DNA of 64,000 bases from Croceimicrobium sp963977415 (GCA_963977415.1 CAXBOS010000010.1:80372-144371), one strand, 5' to 3'; positions 1-9,324 are shown, counted from the stretch's first letter. Numbers and translations are program-made. The notes: a model not told the origin generated them from the sequence alone.

Positions 1-1996
1 CAGGGTGAATAAGATCGAAATTATGCAAGCCTATAACTTCGGAAGGTTGGTAGCCCAGAAGTTTCGAAATATTGGGTGAAACGTACTCGTAGATAGACTG
101 CTCATTGAGGGTAACGAAAACATCGCTCGACTTTTCAATATAGCTTCTGAATCGATTTTCGGCAGCTTTTAAAGCAACGCTGGACTCTATGATTGGAGAT
201 AAATCTAAAATGTGCATCCAGGCACTTGTTTCATTATTTTCTTCTTCAGTAGTAAAAGAAGAGAGGGCCACTTTGATAATGCTTTGATCTTTACGGATAA
301 AGTCTAATTGAAAACTAATCGCCCCTTCACTTTTCTTTAGAATACCCATTTCTTGGTAAAAGAAATCCTTGCTTTCTTCGGGAATAAGTTCAAGCAGCGA
401 CATTTTCAGTAATTCTTCACGGCGGTAGCCCAATATATTTAGTAAAGCTTGGTTGCCGTCTAAGCATAGAAAATCTTCTAGCCTAATTAGGGATACACCA
501 ATTAAAGACTCTTCGAAAAGACGTCGAAACTTTTCTTCTCCTTTGCTTAATTGGTTTTCAAAAAGCTTAGCGTTGGTATTATCGTGCATTGCACCGATAA
601 GGCGATAAACACTACCGTCTTTATCCCTTAAAAGATAGCCACGATCTTCGATGGCCGCAAAGTTTCCGTTTTTAGATTGGAAGTCGTAACGGCAAGACCA
701 AAAATCGTCATCACTTTTAAAGGCAAGGTCAAAACTTTTATTAATGTGGCGCTGGTGCTTACTAGGAATTTTAGACATCCATTTGTCAACGGAATCAAGC
801 TCTTCTGCTTTCCATCCGAATACGGCTTCTACATTTTCGCCCCATTCAATTCTATTGGTCTTGCAATCAAGATCCCAAAGAACATCTTTAGAGGCTCTAC
901 TGGCTAGTTCAAAGCGAAGTTTACCTTCTTCTAAAGCAAGGCGACTTAGCTTTTCTGCATTAATGTCCCGAACGCTGGAAACAATACCATCGATACCGGG
1001 GGTATTGCGTCGATCGGCAACAATTACTTCTATCCAAATATAGCTTCCGTTTTTGTGACGAATACGGTGTTGGACGGTTACTCTTTCCTTTTTATATTCA
1101 CGTACCTGTGCTATTACAGAGTGACTTTTAATTGCATCTTCTGGCAAGGTGAAATCGGCGGTATCTAATCCGATTAATTCCTCTGGACTATAGCCAGTAA
1201 GGCGAGTAATACCCGGGCTGGCGTATTTAATAATTCGTGAACTATCGGAAATTAAGATAGCATCAAAACTCTCTTCTAGTAGGCTTGTAAAGGCGTTTAC
1301 ATTGGCTTTGTAACTTTCTTCTAATTGACTTTTTTCGGGCCATAAGTTGAAATTAAAGGTGTGATGGGTTTTACCCCCTTCAGCATTTATAGTTTTATCG
1401 AGGTAAACTCTAAAAACATCTACCTTTTTGGTAGAGCGCAGACTGAGCCATCGATGGATCTGATCAAATTTTAAAAGACCTTCTACCGGCTCAAAAGATT
1501 TTAACTCTCCAAAGCGAAACTTAATGGGAATATCCGAAAACTTAGTAAGTTTTTGTCCTACAGGGAGATTAAAGAAATTGAAGATACTTTTGTTGTTATA
1601 AATAATTGCTCCATCTTCATCACATATCAGATGTAATTGCCTGGGCGCCTCTCTTGTTTCACTATTAATTTGCAGGAGGTAAGGCTGAAGTAGATCGAGA
1701 AGAAGTTTGGTATCATCTTGCTTTAAGCAATAGCTTGCCTCCTGAAATAATTTAGATGGCGGAATTTGATTGGCGGCACAAACTAAAATTAACTTGTAGT
1801 TTGTGTGGTTTAAGGATTGATACTTGCTAAAGTATTGATGATCAAGAAGTATAATTAATTCAGTTTGCTCTGAAAGTGGCGAAGGAATTTGGTTAAAATC
1901 TGTAAGCTCCGAGTAATTGGTTATAGGAATTACATCGATTTTCACTCCGAAGTTTACAATCCAAAAGGGAGGAACAGTATTTTTAGTAGATTTCAC
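1..1996 (-). CDS. Multi-PAS sensor protein, C-terminus cut by window edge
   Basis: The frame is open on the minus strand from a GTG at 1996 to the left edge, about 665 codons, and the gene continues outside. The GTG follows the stop of the response regulator gene by one base. There is no ATG start close to it, so the start is provisional. About the first 130 residues resemble no domain I know. After that come at least four PAS-type repeats, with phrases such as SLLEESFDAILISDSSRII, LTGYSPEELIG, RHKNGSYIWIEV, FEESLIGVSLIRLED and YVSPNISKLLGYQPSEVIG. No membrane segment is visible. A histidine kinase (HisKA and HATPase) or other output domain should follow beyond the edge; that is inference. 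Coupling to the adjacent CheY-like gene fits a two-component sensor. Confidence 0.85.
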   Translation of the reverse strand, partial: MKSTKNTVPPFWIVNFGVKIDVIPITNYSELTDFNQIPSPLSEQTELIILLDHQYFSKYQSLNHTNYKLILVCAANQIPPSKLFQEASYCLKQDDTKLLLDLLQPYLLQINSETREAPRQLHLICDEDGAIIYNNKSIFNFFNLPVGQKLTKFSDIPIKFRFGELKSFEPVEGLLKFDQIHRWLSLRSTKKVDVFRVYLDKTINAEGGKTHHTFNFNLWPEKSQLEESYKANVNAFTSLLEESFDAILISDSSRIIKYASPGITRLTGYSPEELIGLDTADFTLPEDAIKSHSVIAQVREYKKERVTVQHRIRHKNGSYIWIEVIVADRRNTPGIDGIVSSVRDINAEKLSRLALEEGKLRFELASRASKDVLWDLDCKTNRIEWGENVEAVFGWKAEELDSVDKWMSKIPSKHQRHINKSFDLAFKSDDDFWSCRYDFQSKNGNFAAIEDRGYLLRDKDGSVYRLIGAMHDNTNAKLFENQLSKGEEKFRRLFEESLIGVSLIRLEDFLCLDGNQALLNILGYRREELLKMSLLELIPEESKDFFYQEMGILKKSEGAISFQLDFIRKDQSIIKVALSSFTTEEENNETSAWMHILDLSPIIESSVALKAAENRFRSYIEKSSDVFVTLNEQSIYEYVSPNISKLLGYQPSEVIGLHNFDLIHP

Positions 1997-2401
1997 TTAG
2001 GATTTCCACTTTTTAAAATCCTCTTTTAGAACATTAAGGTCTAGCGGCTTTTTAAGGAAGGAAATAACATTAGAGTACTGCTTGGCTTGATCACGATCTT
2101 CCTGATCAATAGAGGAGGTAAGAATCGCTACAGAGGGCAAAGAATCACTTTCGGAGCTTTGTTTCGCTATCGAATCTAAAAAAGTCCAACCATCCATCAC
2201 CGGCATATTTAAATCTAATAGAATTAATTCCGGTTCTTCCGCTTTTCCCTCTAGCTTCAGATAGGCATCAAAGGCCTCCTGTCCATTTTCGAATTCGATA
2301 ATAGTTTGACTAAAGCTTTCTTTTTCTAGGCGCTTTTTTATTAACATTCGAGCAATTAAATCATCGTCTACAATCCAAATACTTTTTAATTCCTCTGCCA
2401 T
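1997..2401 (-). CDS. CheY-like single-domain response regulator
   Basis: This 134-residue protein is a stand-alone receiver domain. The acidic pocket is DDD near residues 12-14, the phospho-acceptor is the Asp in LILLDLNMPVMDGW near residue 63, the switch residue lies in AILTSS, and the conserved Lys is in FLKKPL. No DNA-binding domain follows, so it probably signals by protein contact, as a phosphate relay or in response to the multi-PAS protein encoded one base downstream. Single-domain regulators with the MPVMDGW signature are common in Bacteroidota beside PAS kinases. The partner kinase is inferred from position only. Confidence 0.92.
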   Translation of the reverse strand: MAEELKSIWIVDDDLIARMLIKKRLEKESFSQTIIEFENGQEAFDAYLKLEGKAEEPELILLDLNMPVMDGWTFLDSIAKQSSESDSLPSVAILTSSIDQEDRDQAKQYSNVISFLKKPLDLNVLKEDFKKWKS

Positions 2402-2469
2402 ACCCTTAATAGGATTAATTTGACGGAAATTACTAAATTAGGATGGACCATCAAAACAATGAAGTCTAT

Positions 2470-3900
2470 TTACTTTAGTGTTAATTTTTTCCGCAAGTCA
2501 TCTACGTAAGTGCGGAACCTTTTATCGGTTTCTGTTAGGTTATTAACCGTTCTGCAGGCATGTAATACCGTCGCATGATCTTTATTTCCGCATTGAGCAC
2601 CAATGCTGGCTAAAGAATTTTTGGTAAGCTGTTTCGAGAAGTACATTGCTAATTGTCGGGCCTGAACAATTTCTCTTTTACGAGTTTTAGATTTCAAAAG
2701 ATCAATAGGCATATCAAAGTAATCGCAAATCACTTTTTGAATGTAGTCGATGCTAATTTCGCGAGTGGTGTTTTTAACAAACTTATCAATCATCTGCTTC
2801 GCTAACTCCACTGTTATTTTCTTCTTATTTAAAGAAGACTGGGCTAAGAGAGAAATTAAGGCTCCCTCAAGTTCGCGAACGTTGGAATTAATGCTGTAGG
2901 CTAAATATTCGATTACATCAACCGGCATTTCTACCCCGTCGTTGTATAGTTTTTGGTTGAGAATGGCGATACGAGTTTCTAAATCAGGAACTTGTAAATC
3001 GGCACTTAAACCCCATTTAAAGCGGGAAAGCAATCTTTGCTCCATACCCTGTAAATCTACGGGGGCACGATCGGAGGTTAGTATAACTTGCTTACTATGT
3101 TGGTGAAGGTGATTAAACACTTCAAAAAAGGCGCTTTGGGTTCCTTCTTTACCAGCAAAGGAATGTACATCATCAACGATAAGTACATCTATCATTTGGT
3201 AGAAATGCAAAAAATCATTTTTGTTGTTCGTGCGTACTGCTTCGATAAATTGCTGTTGGAACTTTTCAGCAGATACGTACAAAACTGTTTTTTCGGGATA
3301 GCGATCTTTAATTTCGATACCGATAGAGTGGGCAAGGTGGGTTTTACCTAAGCCATTACCACCATATAAAAGCAGGGGGTTAAAAGAAGTTCCACCGGGC
3401 TTTTTAGAAACGGCGAATCCTGCAGAACGGGCCAATCGGTTGCAATCGCCTTCCACAAAATTGTCGAAAGTGTAATTGGGGTTTAACTGCGATTCTACAT
3501 GAACTTTACGCAGACCTGGGATAATGAACGGGTTTTTAACACTGTTTTCGCCAATTTCAAGTGGCATGTTAATTTTGGGATTCTTGATGCTACCGCGGTT
3601 GCTACTTGGTATTTTAACCGTTATGGGGTTAGCATTGCCGTAGGTGTTTTCCATTACGATGCTATAAACCAATTTAGCATCTTCACCCAACTCTTTACTA
3701 ATTGCACTTTTTAACAACTTAATATAGTTTTCCTCTAACCATTCGTAGAAGAACTTACTCGGTACCTGTATGCTAAGTACCTTATCTTTAAGTTTTAGTG
3801 GCTTGATAGGCAAAAACCAAGTTTTAAAGCTCTGGGATGAGATATTATCTTTTATGTATATGAGACAATTATCCCAAACCGTTTTTGCAGTCAATTCCAT
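2470..3900 (-). CDS. dnaA: Chromosomal replication initiator DnaA
   Basis: At 476 residues this has the normal DnaA length and domain order. Domain I (about 1-80) mediates oligomerisation and helicase loading, and a linker follows. The AAA+ domain starts near FDNFVEGDCNRLA with Walker A GGNGLGKTH, Walker B LIVDDVHSF and sensor-2 helix NVRELEGAL. The C-terminal domain IV carries the DnaA-box-binding signature DHATVLHACRTV near residue 445. It melts the origin and loads DnaB. It reads away from the thioesterase gene at 4131 across a 230-bp intergenic region that has two near-match DnaA boxes. A complete DnaA-box cluster is not visible, so oriC need not be here. Confidence 0.98.
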   Translation of the reverse strand: MELTAKTVWDNCLIYIKDNISSQSFKTWFLPIKPLKLKDKVLSIQVPSKFFYEWLEENYIKLLKSAISKELGEDAKLVYSIVMENTYGNANPITVKIPSSNRGSIKNPKINMPLEIGENSVKNPFIIPGLRKVHVESQLNPNYTFDNFVEGDCNRLARSAGFAVSKKPGGTSFNPLLLYGGNGLGKTHLAHSIGIEIKDRYPEKTVLYVSAEKFQQQFIEAVRTNNKNDFLHFYQMIDVLIVDDVHSFAGKEGTQSAFFEVFNHLHQHSKQVILTSDRAPVDLQGMEQRLLSRFKWGLSADLQVPDLETRIAILNQKLYNDGVEMPVDVIEYLAYSINSNVRELEGALISLLAQSSLNKKKITVELAKQMIDKFVKNTTREISIDYIQKVICDYFDMPIDLLKSKTRKREIVQARQLAMYFSKQLTKNSLASIGAQCGNKDHATVLHACRTVNNLTETDKRFRTYVDDLRKKLTLK

Positions 3901-4130
3901 TCTTACGCCTAAATTTTTAATTACTTCCCTGTTTTAACCCCTCAGTCAACAATATATGTGCCTTGGCACACCTCCTCCTAGCGGCCCACAAAAGTGTGGA
4001 GAAAAAAGTGATAAAAAAAATGAAATTGGTATTGACTATCTAGTTTATTTGTCGGAAATTAAGCCAAGCCTAATCGCTCTGTATCCCGCATTAAATGTGG
4101 TAAAGAGCTTAAAAATCAGGGAATAAGAAA
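3901..4130. promoter_or_regulatory. Divergent dnaA/thioesterase intergenic region with near-match DnaA boxes
   Basis: The region separates two divergent genes. On the minus strand TTCTCCACA (about 3993-4001) and TTTACCACA (about 4096-4104) each differ from TTWTNCACA at one position, as would suit autoregulation of dnaA. The spacer is AT-rich around 4005-4050 and includes an A run. No perfect -33/-7 pair was found. Confidence 0.35.
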
Positions 4131-4541
4131 ATGTATTTTTCAGAAACAAGTCTTCGCGTTCGCTATGCAGAAACCGACCAAATGTCGTTCGTTTATTATG
4201 GTAATTATCCTCAATATTTTGAGGTGGCAAGGGTTGAGGCCCTGAGAGCCTTAGGTTTAAGTTATAAAAAAATTGAAGAGGAAGGAGTGATGCTACCGGT
4301 TTTGAAATTGGAAGTGAAATATATTGCCCCAGCCAAGTACGATGACTTACTACTTATCAAAACTTGTATTTCCGAAATGCCGAAAACCAGAATCACTTTT
4401 GAGCATGAAATTTATAATGAAGCAGGCAAATTATTAACCATCGGAAAGGTAGAATTGGTTTTTGTGGATATAAAAAGTGGGAAACCTTGTCGGGCTCCCC
4501 ACTCTCTTATAAATGCTATTGAAGCCAAATTTAGTTCCTGA
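4131..4541 (+). CDS. Hotdog-fold acyl-CoA thioesterase (YbgC/4-HBA-CoA type)
   Basis: This 136-residue protein is the usual length for the YbgC/4-hydroxybenzoyl-CoA thioesterase family. The family signature RVRYAETDQMSFVYYGNYPQ lies near residues 9-28 and contains the catalytic Asp (AETDQM); RITFEHEIYNE and KVELVFVD form later strands of the hotdog fold. Members are cytosolic and hydrolyse acyl-CoA or acyl-ACP thioesters; the substrate cannot be read from the sequence. The last 11 bases overlap the 3' end of the convergent protease gene, so the two transcripts run into each other. Confidence 0.92.
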   Translation: MYFSETSLRVRYAETDQMSFVYYGNYPQYFEVARVEALRALGLSYKKIEEEGVMLPVLKLEVKYIAPAKYDDLLLIKTCISEMPKTRITFEHEIYNEAGKLLTIGKVELVFVDIKSGKPCRAPHSLINAIEAKFSS

Positions 4542-6294
4542 AAACTTTAAAGCTTTCGGTGCTTGAAGAGGTTTGAATAATAATAAGGTATAAACCAGTT
4601 TTAAGATTCGGTGCTGCTAATTCCCTTTCTAAACCGTTAAGTTCGCCTGCTTGTATTAACTTTCCATCTAAACTTAAGATTTGATACGACTGTAAAGCTT
4701 CTACGCTTTTAATAAATAGGCTTCCGCCTGAAGCGAATGCCAAAGAATTGTATAAAGAAATAGAACTCTTTGATTCAATGGATTCATCTAAGCTAAAATC
4801 GCTGTCTAAAACATTCCTCCTCACAAAGGCATCTTTGATGATATTATAATTAGCACCATTGTTTAATACTTGGTCTGCGTTAATTATCATAATCGCGAAA
4901 TCTCGGTAGGTACTGCTTCCTTGCAAACTGAAGAGTGCTTCTAAAATAATTTGATCACTAGTCGCACGGCTGGTATTGAAGAGTATCTCGCGCAAGCAGC
5001 TCACCATCAGATCGGTATTGGTATAAATATTACCCGCAAAACTTACGGTTTGATAGTCCTTTGTACTAGTTGCATCGCGGCCCGGCCAAAACACATTATG
5101 ACCATCCCAATTAAAAATTCGATCGGATTGATTGGTGGTGTATTTGTTAGAATAGCTGAGGGCGAAATAATCACAAATAGCTTCTTCCATGCCAGCGCGT
5201 TCATTGATTCTATTGCTATTTGCAGCGGCTCCAAAAACTACGGCGTGAATGTATTCATGAATTACCACATCTACGTCTTCTGCATCATCAACACCACCTT
5301 CACCCATGTAAATTTTCCAGTCACTGCTGGTGAAAAAGCTTTGGTCGGCATCACTTAGGGCGTGCACATCTATTTCTATTAAATTACCGGGTATAGAGCT
5401 GAAGCCTAAACTGTCTATGTAGTTTTTGAAAATAGATAAATGGGCAAAAGCATTTACGTCTTCAAACCCGTCTTTATCGCGGGTAAGATTAAAATTAGGG
5501 CTACTTTGTGTAAGCGGCGCAATAGAGGGGGAGCTGAAATCGGAAATTTTTAGATCCGCATTTTCCAATCGGAAAGTACCATTACTATAATCGGCTTTGA
5601 AAGTGATATTCTGTCTTTCTAAGTCCAGTATTGGCATGGGGCCATCATTATTATCTACATATGATCCCCCGTAATTAACATTGGCAGTACTAAGCGGATC
5701 GGGCGCAAAAACATTCGCCGTACAAGTACTATCTACTCCCTGGAAATACAGTCTTTGATCTTCTAAAACCAAAATTTCATCGTCGGCACTAATCAATACA
5801 TAATGCAAACCATCATGACCAAAAAAGTCAGTGCGGAGTGCTTTAAAATTGCTATTTTGATTAGCCCAGTAGATAGGTTCACTACTAAAGCGCTCGGCTT
5901 TTAAATCGCCTTTGAGCATTTCTAAATCGATACTCGAGCTAAAATCACCCCTATAATTAGTGCTAAGAATAGGATATTGAACCGTTGCGAATCCATTTGG
6001 ATAGTCGTGTATAGCCGCTTTTTGGCCATAAAAAGGGATGTTATCTTTTTCTATTTGGTAAAAAAAGTGTCGCCCTGCCGCGCTGTTTAATACCTTGGTT
6101 TGCTTAAAATTAATACCTACATGGGCCATTTTTTCTTCTAAAAGCGAAAGACCTGATTGCTGCGCATCTAGGGAAACCGAAACATAAAGCGGTGCGTGAT
6201 GTAGGTCTATGATATTATTTTCTTTCTTATTGTTTTGGGCACTCAAAACGAAGCTAATGCTTATAAGAGCGATTAAAATTGATTGTTTTCTCAT
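4531..6294 (-). CDS. Secreted M36/M4-like metalloprotease with T9SS C-terminal sorting domain
   Basis: The 587-residue protein starts with a signal peptide (MRKQSILIALISISFVLSAQ). A zinc-metallopeptidase motif HEYIH lies near residue 345, followed by ERAGMEEAICDYFALS, which resembles the second-glutamate segment of fungalysin/thermolysin-like peptidases. The last 75 or so residues (LYNSLAFASGGSLF, YQILSLDGKLIQAGEL, KTGLYLIIIQT, FKVFRN) form a type A T9SS sorting domain, so the enzyme should be exported through the outer membrane and anchored or released. It overlaps the upstream IMPACT-family gene by 4 bp (ATGA), so it is the last gene of the ribD operon. M36 versus M4 assignment needs a profile search. 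Confidence 0.9.
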   Translation of the reverse strand: MRKQSILIALISISFVLSAQNNKKENNIIDLHHAPLYVSVSLDAQQSGLSLLEEKMAHVGINFKQTKVLNSAAGRHFFYQIEKDNIPFYGQKAAIHDYPNGFATVQYPILSTNYRGDFSSSIDLEMLKGDLKAERFSSEPIYWANQNSNFKALRTDFFGHDGLHYVLISADDEILVLEDQRLYFQGVDSTCTANVFAPDPLSTANVNYGGSYVDNNDGPMPILDLERQNITFKADYSNGTFRLENADLKISDFSSPSIAPLTQSSPNFNLTRDKDGFEDVNAFAHLSIFKNYIDSLGFSSIPGNLIEIDVHALSDADQSFFTSSDWKIYMGEGGVDDAEDVDVVIHEYIHAVVFGAAANSNRINERAGMEEAICDYFALSYSNKYTTNQSDRIFNWDGHNVFWPGRDATSTKDYQTVSFAGNIYTNTDLMVSCLREILFNTSRATSDQIILEALFSLQGSSTYRDFAIMIINADQVLNNGANYNIIKDAFVRRNVLDSDFSLDESIESKSSISLYNSLAFASGGSLFIKSVEALQSYQILSLDGKLIQAGELNGLERELAAPNLKTGLYLIIIQTSSSTESFKVFRN

Positions 6295-6914
6295 GGGTCA
6301 ATTTCCTTTAATTCACCTTGGTAGAGGTTTTTTATTTGTTCAAGAGCAATGTTCAATTTGCTTTCACGGCAACGTATTATATAGCCTGCATCTTTATCCA
6401 TAGTTTCTGAAATAATTTCAAATAAACTTTGATGAAGAATATTCATTACTTCAGCCATAGCTGAGTAGGGAAAACGCAATTCGTGATAACGGTATAAATA
6501 TATATCAATTCGTTGGCAATTTTGAAGCGCTTCTACAGCAGATTCGCGATAAGCATTTATAAGTCCAGGAACGCCCAATTTAGTACCACCGAAATAGCGT
6601 ACCACCACCACCGCAATATCCCAAAGTTCGGCGCTTAAAATAGCATTGAAGATGGGCGTGCCTGCCGAGTGAGCGGGTTCGCCGTCATCATTTATGCGAA
6701 CCTCTGGCTTTTTGGGTTGAAAGCGATAGGCATAGCAAAAGTGCCTTGCATCGTGATATTGGCTTTTCAAATCCTCTAAAAAGCTTTGAAATTCGTCTAG
6801 GCTTTTTACGCATCTAGCGAAAGCGAAAAATTTGGAGCCTTTGTCTTTAAAAAGTGCTTCGCCATTAGTGCTAATGCTTTGATAATGATCGCCTTCTATC
6901 GCTTCTTGAATCAT
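6291..6914 (-). CDS. IMPACT/YigZ family protein (UPF0029)
   Basis: The 207-residue protein has the full family length. The N-terminal domain carries the family core: YRFQPKKPEVRINDDGEPAH, SAGTPIFNAI and VVVVRYFGGTKLGVPGLI. A small alpha/beta domain follows (LRFPYSAMAEVMN). Family members are cytosolic and bind nucleic acid or ribosome-associated factors; the bacterial role is poorly defined. Start and stop each overlap a neighbour by 4 bp (ATGA), which indicates translational coupling between the EamA transporter gene and the protease gene. Confidence 0.93.
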   Translation of the reverse strand: MIQEAIEGDHYQSISTNGEALFKDKGSKFFAFARCVKSLDEFQSFLEDLKSQYHDARHFCYAYRFQPKKPEVRINDDGEPAHSAGTPIFNAILSAELWDIAVVVVRYFGGTKLGVPGLINAYRESAVEALQNCQRIDIYLYRYHELRFPYSAMAEVMNILHQSLFEIISETMDKDAGYIIRCRESKLNIALEQIKNLYQGELKEIDP

Positions 6915-7777
6915 AAAACGACAGTTATAAGCAAGATGGAAATAATGGCTACTATTATTCCCGCAATATTAAGGGGGCTCAGTTTTTCTTTAAAGGCGAA
7001 ATAGCCTAAAAGTGAGGATAAGGCTACGATACCAACATTATTTATAGCAAAAAGACTAGAGCTTTCCAAACCGGGACTATCGAGCGCGCGCAGCAGGAAG
7101 TAGATGCTCCCATAATTAGGGATTCCCAGGGCAATGCCTCCGATGATGGCTTTAAATTGCAGGGGTACATGCATTTTAAAATAACGATAAATTATTGCAA
7201 TAAGGCCAAAAATAGCGGCGAAACCAAAAATACTGCTTGCAAACCAAGCTTGATCTTCAGCGGGTACAAGCTCTTGTTGATTGTATTTTAAAAAAGAATC
7301 AAGAAAGCCTGAACCGAGAAAGAGTAGTATTGGTAAAATTATGGAAAGCGGATTGGACTTGATTCTTGCGGGCTTGTAAGTTGACATCCAAACCGCCAAT
7401 AGGGCTAGAATTATAGCGCTAATTTTTAAGGCTGAGGCACTTTCATTGTAATAGAAGATGCCAAAACTTATGGGAACCATCACCGACATTTTTACGGCGA
7501 TACTAACGGTGGTTAGGCCGAAATTCTGACTAACCCAGGCCATTAAGTTAAAGAGGGTGATAAAGAGAATACCCAAAATTAATACCGAGCTAATCCAATC
7601 TTGCTCTATAATAGCTGCAAGCGGTTTAGAAAACCCCATCTGGGCTTGACCAATACTGAAAGCCACGAGGTAATTAACCAAAATAGCTTGTAGGTTATCG
7701 ATGGAGAATTTTTTGAGGTAAGTGAAAACCACAAAGATTAAAATGGAGCTACATATGCTCAATACTATCCAAATCAT
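6911..7777 (-). CDS. EamA/DMT-superfamily transporter
   Basis: The 288-residue protein has about ten hydrophobic helices in two EamA-type repeats, beginning with MIWIVLSICSSILIFVVFTYL and ending with PLNIAGIIVAIISILLITVVL. It sits in the inner membrane; the substrate is unknown, though relatives export metabolites. It overlaps ribD upstream and the IMPACT gene downstream by 4 bp each. The first half is divergent from canonical EamA repeats, but the second (FAINNVGIVALSSLLGYFAFKEKL) has the usual layout. Confidence 0.88.
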   Translation of the reverse strand: MIWIVLSICSSILIFVVFTYLKKFSIDNLQAILVNYLVAFSIGQAQMGFSKPLAAIIEQDWISSVLILGILFITLFNLMAWVSQNFGLTTVSIAVKMSVMVPISFGIFYYNESASALKISAIILALLAVWMSTYKPARIKSNPLSIILPILLFLGSGFLDSFLKYNQQELVPAEDQAWFASSIFGFAAIFGLIAIIYRYFKMHVPLQFKAIIGGIALGIPNYGSIYFLLRALDSPGLESSSLFAINNVGIVALSSLLGYFAFKEKLSPLNIAGIIVAIISILLITVVL

Positions 7778-8802
7778 AAGGGTAATAGTCTTTGGATACG
7801 ATCCTGTTTTAAGTAGTAGTCTTCGCTAATTACGCCATTAATCTTGGGGGCGGCCAAACCTTGATTTAAGGACTGAGGCCCGGTAATAAGAAGTGCTTCA
7901 TCCCAAAGCTTGGCGCTAATAAATTGTTGTAAGGTATAGGCGCCACCTTCTACCATGATACTCAGAATATCCTTTTGGTGAAGTATCTTAAGAATTTCTG
8001 GCAGCGGATTTTCGGTATTGATTATATGTGTTTCTACTTCTCGCTTAGCGCCAGAAAAGTAGATAAAATGTGGATCTCTAAAAACTTGGGACTGGGGCTC
8101 TACTCGCCCTTGTAGGTCAATTATAATTCGCCAAAGTTTTTTCTGCGCTGGGAATTCACTAATGCCTAAATGGGGGTTGTCGTTAATAATGGTATTAGCT
8201 CCCACTAAAATGCCATCAACTTCGCTGCGCTCGCGGTGTACAAAGGGGCGGGTTTCAGGACTGCTAATCCAATGCATGCCTTTTTGCTGGGCTTGGCGAT
8301 TAATATCTAGAAAGCCATCTTTACTTTGTGCCCATTTTAATAAAATATATGGTCTTTGTTGGGCGTGAAAAGTAAAAAAACGACGGTTAAGGAATTCGGA
8401 TTCGTCTTTAAGAATATTTTCAATAACCTCAATGCCAGCATTTTTTAGCTTAGCGATGCCTCGACCATTTACCAAACTATTGGCATCGCGACAGCCAATT
8501 ACCACTTTGGGAATTTGCATCTCAATAATAAGATTGGAACATGGTGGTGTGCGGCCTTGGTGCGAGCAAGGCTCTAGATTTACGTAAAGAGTGGCTTTTT
8601 TAAGAAGTTCTTTATTAGTAACATTGGCAATAGCATTTACCTCGGCATGAGCTTTACCTGCCTGTTGATGCCAGCCTTCGCCAATTATTTTCCCTTGATA
8701 AACAATAACTGAGCCTACCATAGGGTTGGGGCTAGCGCTGCTCGCTCCCTGTTGCGCCAATTGCAAACATCGGCGTAAATATTTCTCGTGCTCTTCTTGC
8801 AT
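7774..8802 (-). CDS. ribD: Bifunctional riboflavin biosynthesis protein RibD
   Basis: This 342-residue enzyme performs two steps of riboflavin synthesis: deamination of diaminohydroxyphosphoribosylaminopyrimidine, then NADPH-dependent reduction of the ribosyl group. The N-terminal deaminase domain has the zinc motif HAEVNA near residue 52 and PCSHQGRTPPC near 77-88. The C-terminal reductase has RSEVDGILVGANTIINDNP and MVEGGAYTLQQF. It is the first gene of a four-gene operon with 4-bp overlaps. A TATTTTTG -7 element with a TTG at good spacing lies only a few bases upstream of ATG, suggesting a leaderless message. Confidence 0.97.
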   Translation of the reverse strand: MQEEHEKYLRRCLQLAQQGASSASPNPMVGSVIVYQGKIIGEGWHQQAGKAHAEVNAIANVTNKELLKKATLYVNLEPCSHQGRTPPCSNLIIEMQIPKVVIGCRDANSLVNGRGIAKLKNAGIEVIENILKDESEFLNRRFFTFHAQQRPYILLKWAQSKDGFLDINRQAQQKGMHWISSPETRPFVHRERSEVDGILVGANTIINDNPHLGISEFPAQKKLWRIIIDLQGRVEPQSQVFRDPHFIYFSGAKREVETHIINTENPLPEILKILHQKDILSIMVEGGAYTLQQFISAKLWDEALLITGPQSLNQGLAAPKINGVISEDYYLKQDRIQRLLPL

Positions 8803-8809
8803 AGAGGCG

Positions 8810-8838
8810 CAAAAATAATCGCTTTAACTAGTTGGCAA
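8810..8838 (-). promoter_or_regulatory. Bacteroidota-type promoter for the ribD operon
   Basis: Read on the minus strand, TTG at 8838-8836 is followed after 18 bases by TATTTTTG at 8817-8810, matching the TTG / TAnnTTTG consensus. The ATG at 8802 begins 7 bases further on, so transcription would start at or next to the start codon. The -33 element overlaps the left arm of an inverted repeat (8834-8843 / 8898-8907). Confidence 0.55.
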
Positions 8839-8907
8839 GCTAAAATTAGCGCTCAAGTTTTAGCAGTCCTGTTTTTAGAGCACCGTGCTTTTTATGGTTA
8901 GCTTGCC
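8834..8907. repeat. Perfect 10-bp inverted repeat between ribD and the VOC gene
   Basis: GGCAAGCTAA at 8834-8843 is exactly complementary to TTAGCTTGCC at 8898-8907, with 54 bases between them. A second small palindrome, GCTAAAATTAGC, sits at 8839-8850. The position between divergent genes, overlapping the ribD -33 box, suits either an operator or a structured leader. I see no known riboswitch core; an FMN riboswitch would be much longer. Confidence 0.5.
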
Positions 8908-8931
8908 CATTAATAGAAAATACCCCACAAT

Positions 8932-9324
8932 ATGAAATACGCTTACACCATACTTTACGTAGAAAAGGTGGATGAAACCATTGCGTTTTATGAGAAGGCC
9001 TTTGGCTTTAGTATGAAATTCATCACCCCAGAAAACGATTATGCCGAACTAGAATCGGGCGAAACTACCATAGCCTTTGCTTCCTTGGAATTGGGCGCGG
9101 CAAATTTTAAGCAGGGTATTGAAATAATGGAACTTTCAAAAAAGCCTGTGGGAATTGAGCTGGCCTTTACGAGTGAAGACATTGAAGATGATTTTAAACG
9201 CGCCGTTGATGCTGGCGCTAGTATATACCAGTCCATTCTCGATAAACCTTGGGGACAGAAAGTGGGTTATTTGAGAGATAATAATGGCTTTTTAATTGAA
9301 ATATGTACTCCGATTAAGGGCTAA
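8932..9324 (+). CDS. VOC-family (glyoxalase/bleomycin-resistance-like) protein
   Basis: The 130-residue protein is a single vicinal-oxygen-chelate module pair: YTILYVEKVDETIAFYEKAFGF at the start, then MKFITPENDYAELESG, and LRDNNGFLIEICTPIKG at the end, where the Glu is a typical metal ligand. Members bind divalent metal and act as isomerases, dioxygenases or antibiotic-binding proteins; the substrate cannot be assigned here. The PNPOx-like gene follows 52 bases downstream on the same strand. Confidence 0.9.
   Translation: MKYAYTILYVEKVDETIAFYEKAFGFSMKFITPENDYAELESGETTIAFASLELGAANFKQGIEIMELSKKPVGIELAFTSEDIEDDFKRAVDAGASIYQSILDKPWGQKVGYLRDNNGFLIEICTPIKG

Noticed and set aside
677..1043. Plus-strand open frames within the multi-PAS gene
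   Set aside because: They lie opposite a long minus-strand frame with clear PAS motifs; no homology or start signal is visible.
3901..4130. Chromosomal origin next to dnaA
   Set aside because: Only two imperfect DnaA boxes and no cluster or clear unwinding element; Bacteroidota origins are often not beside dnaA.
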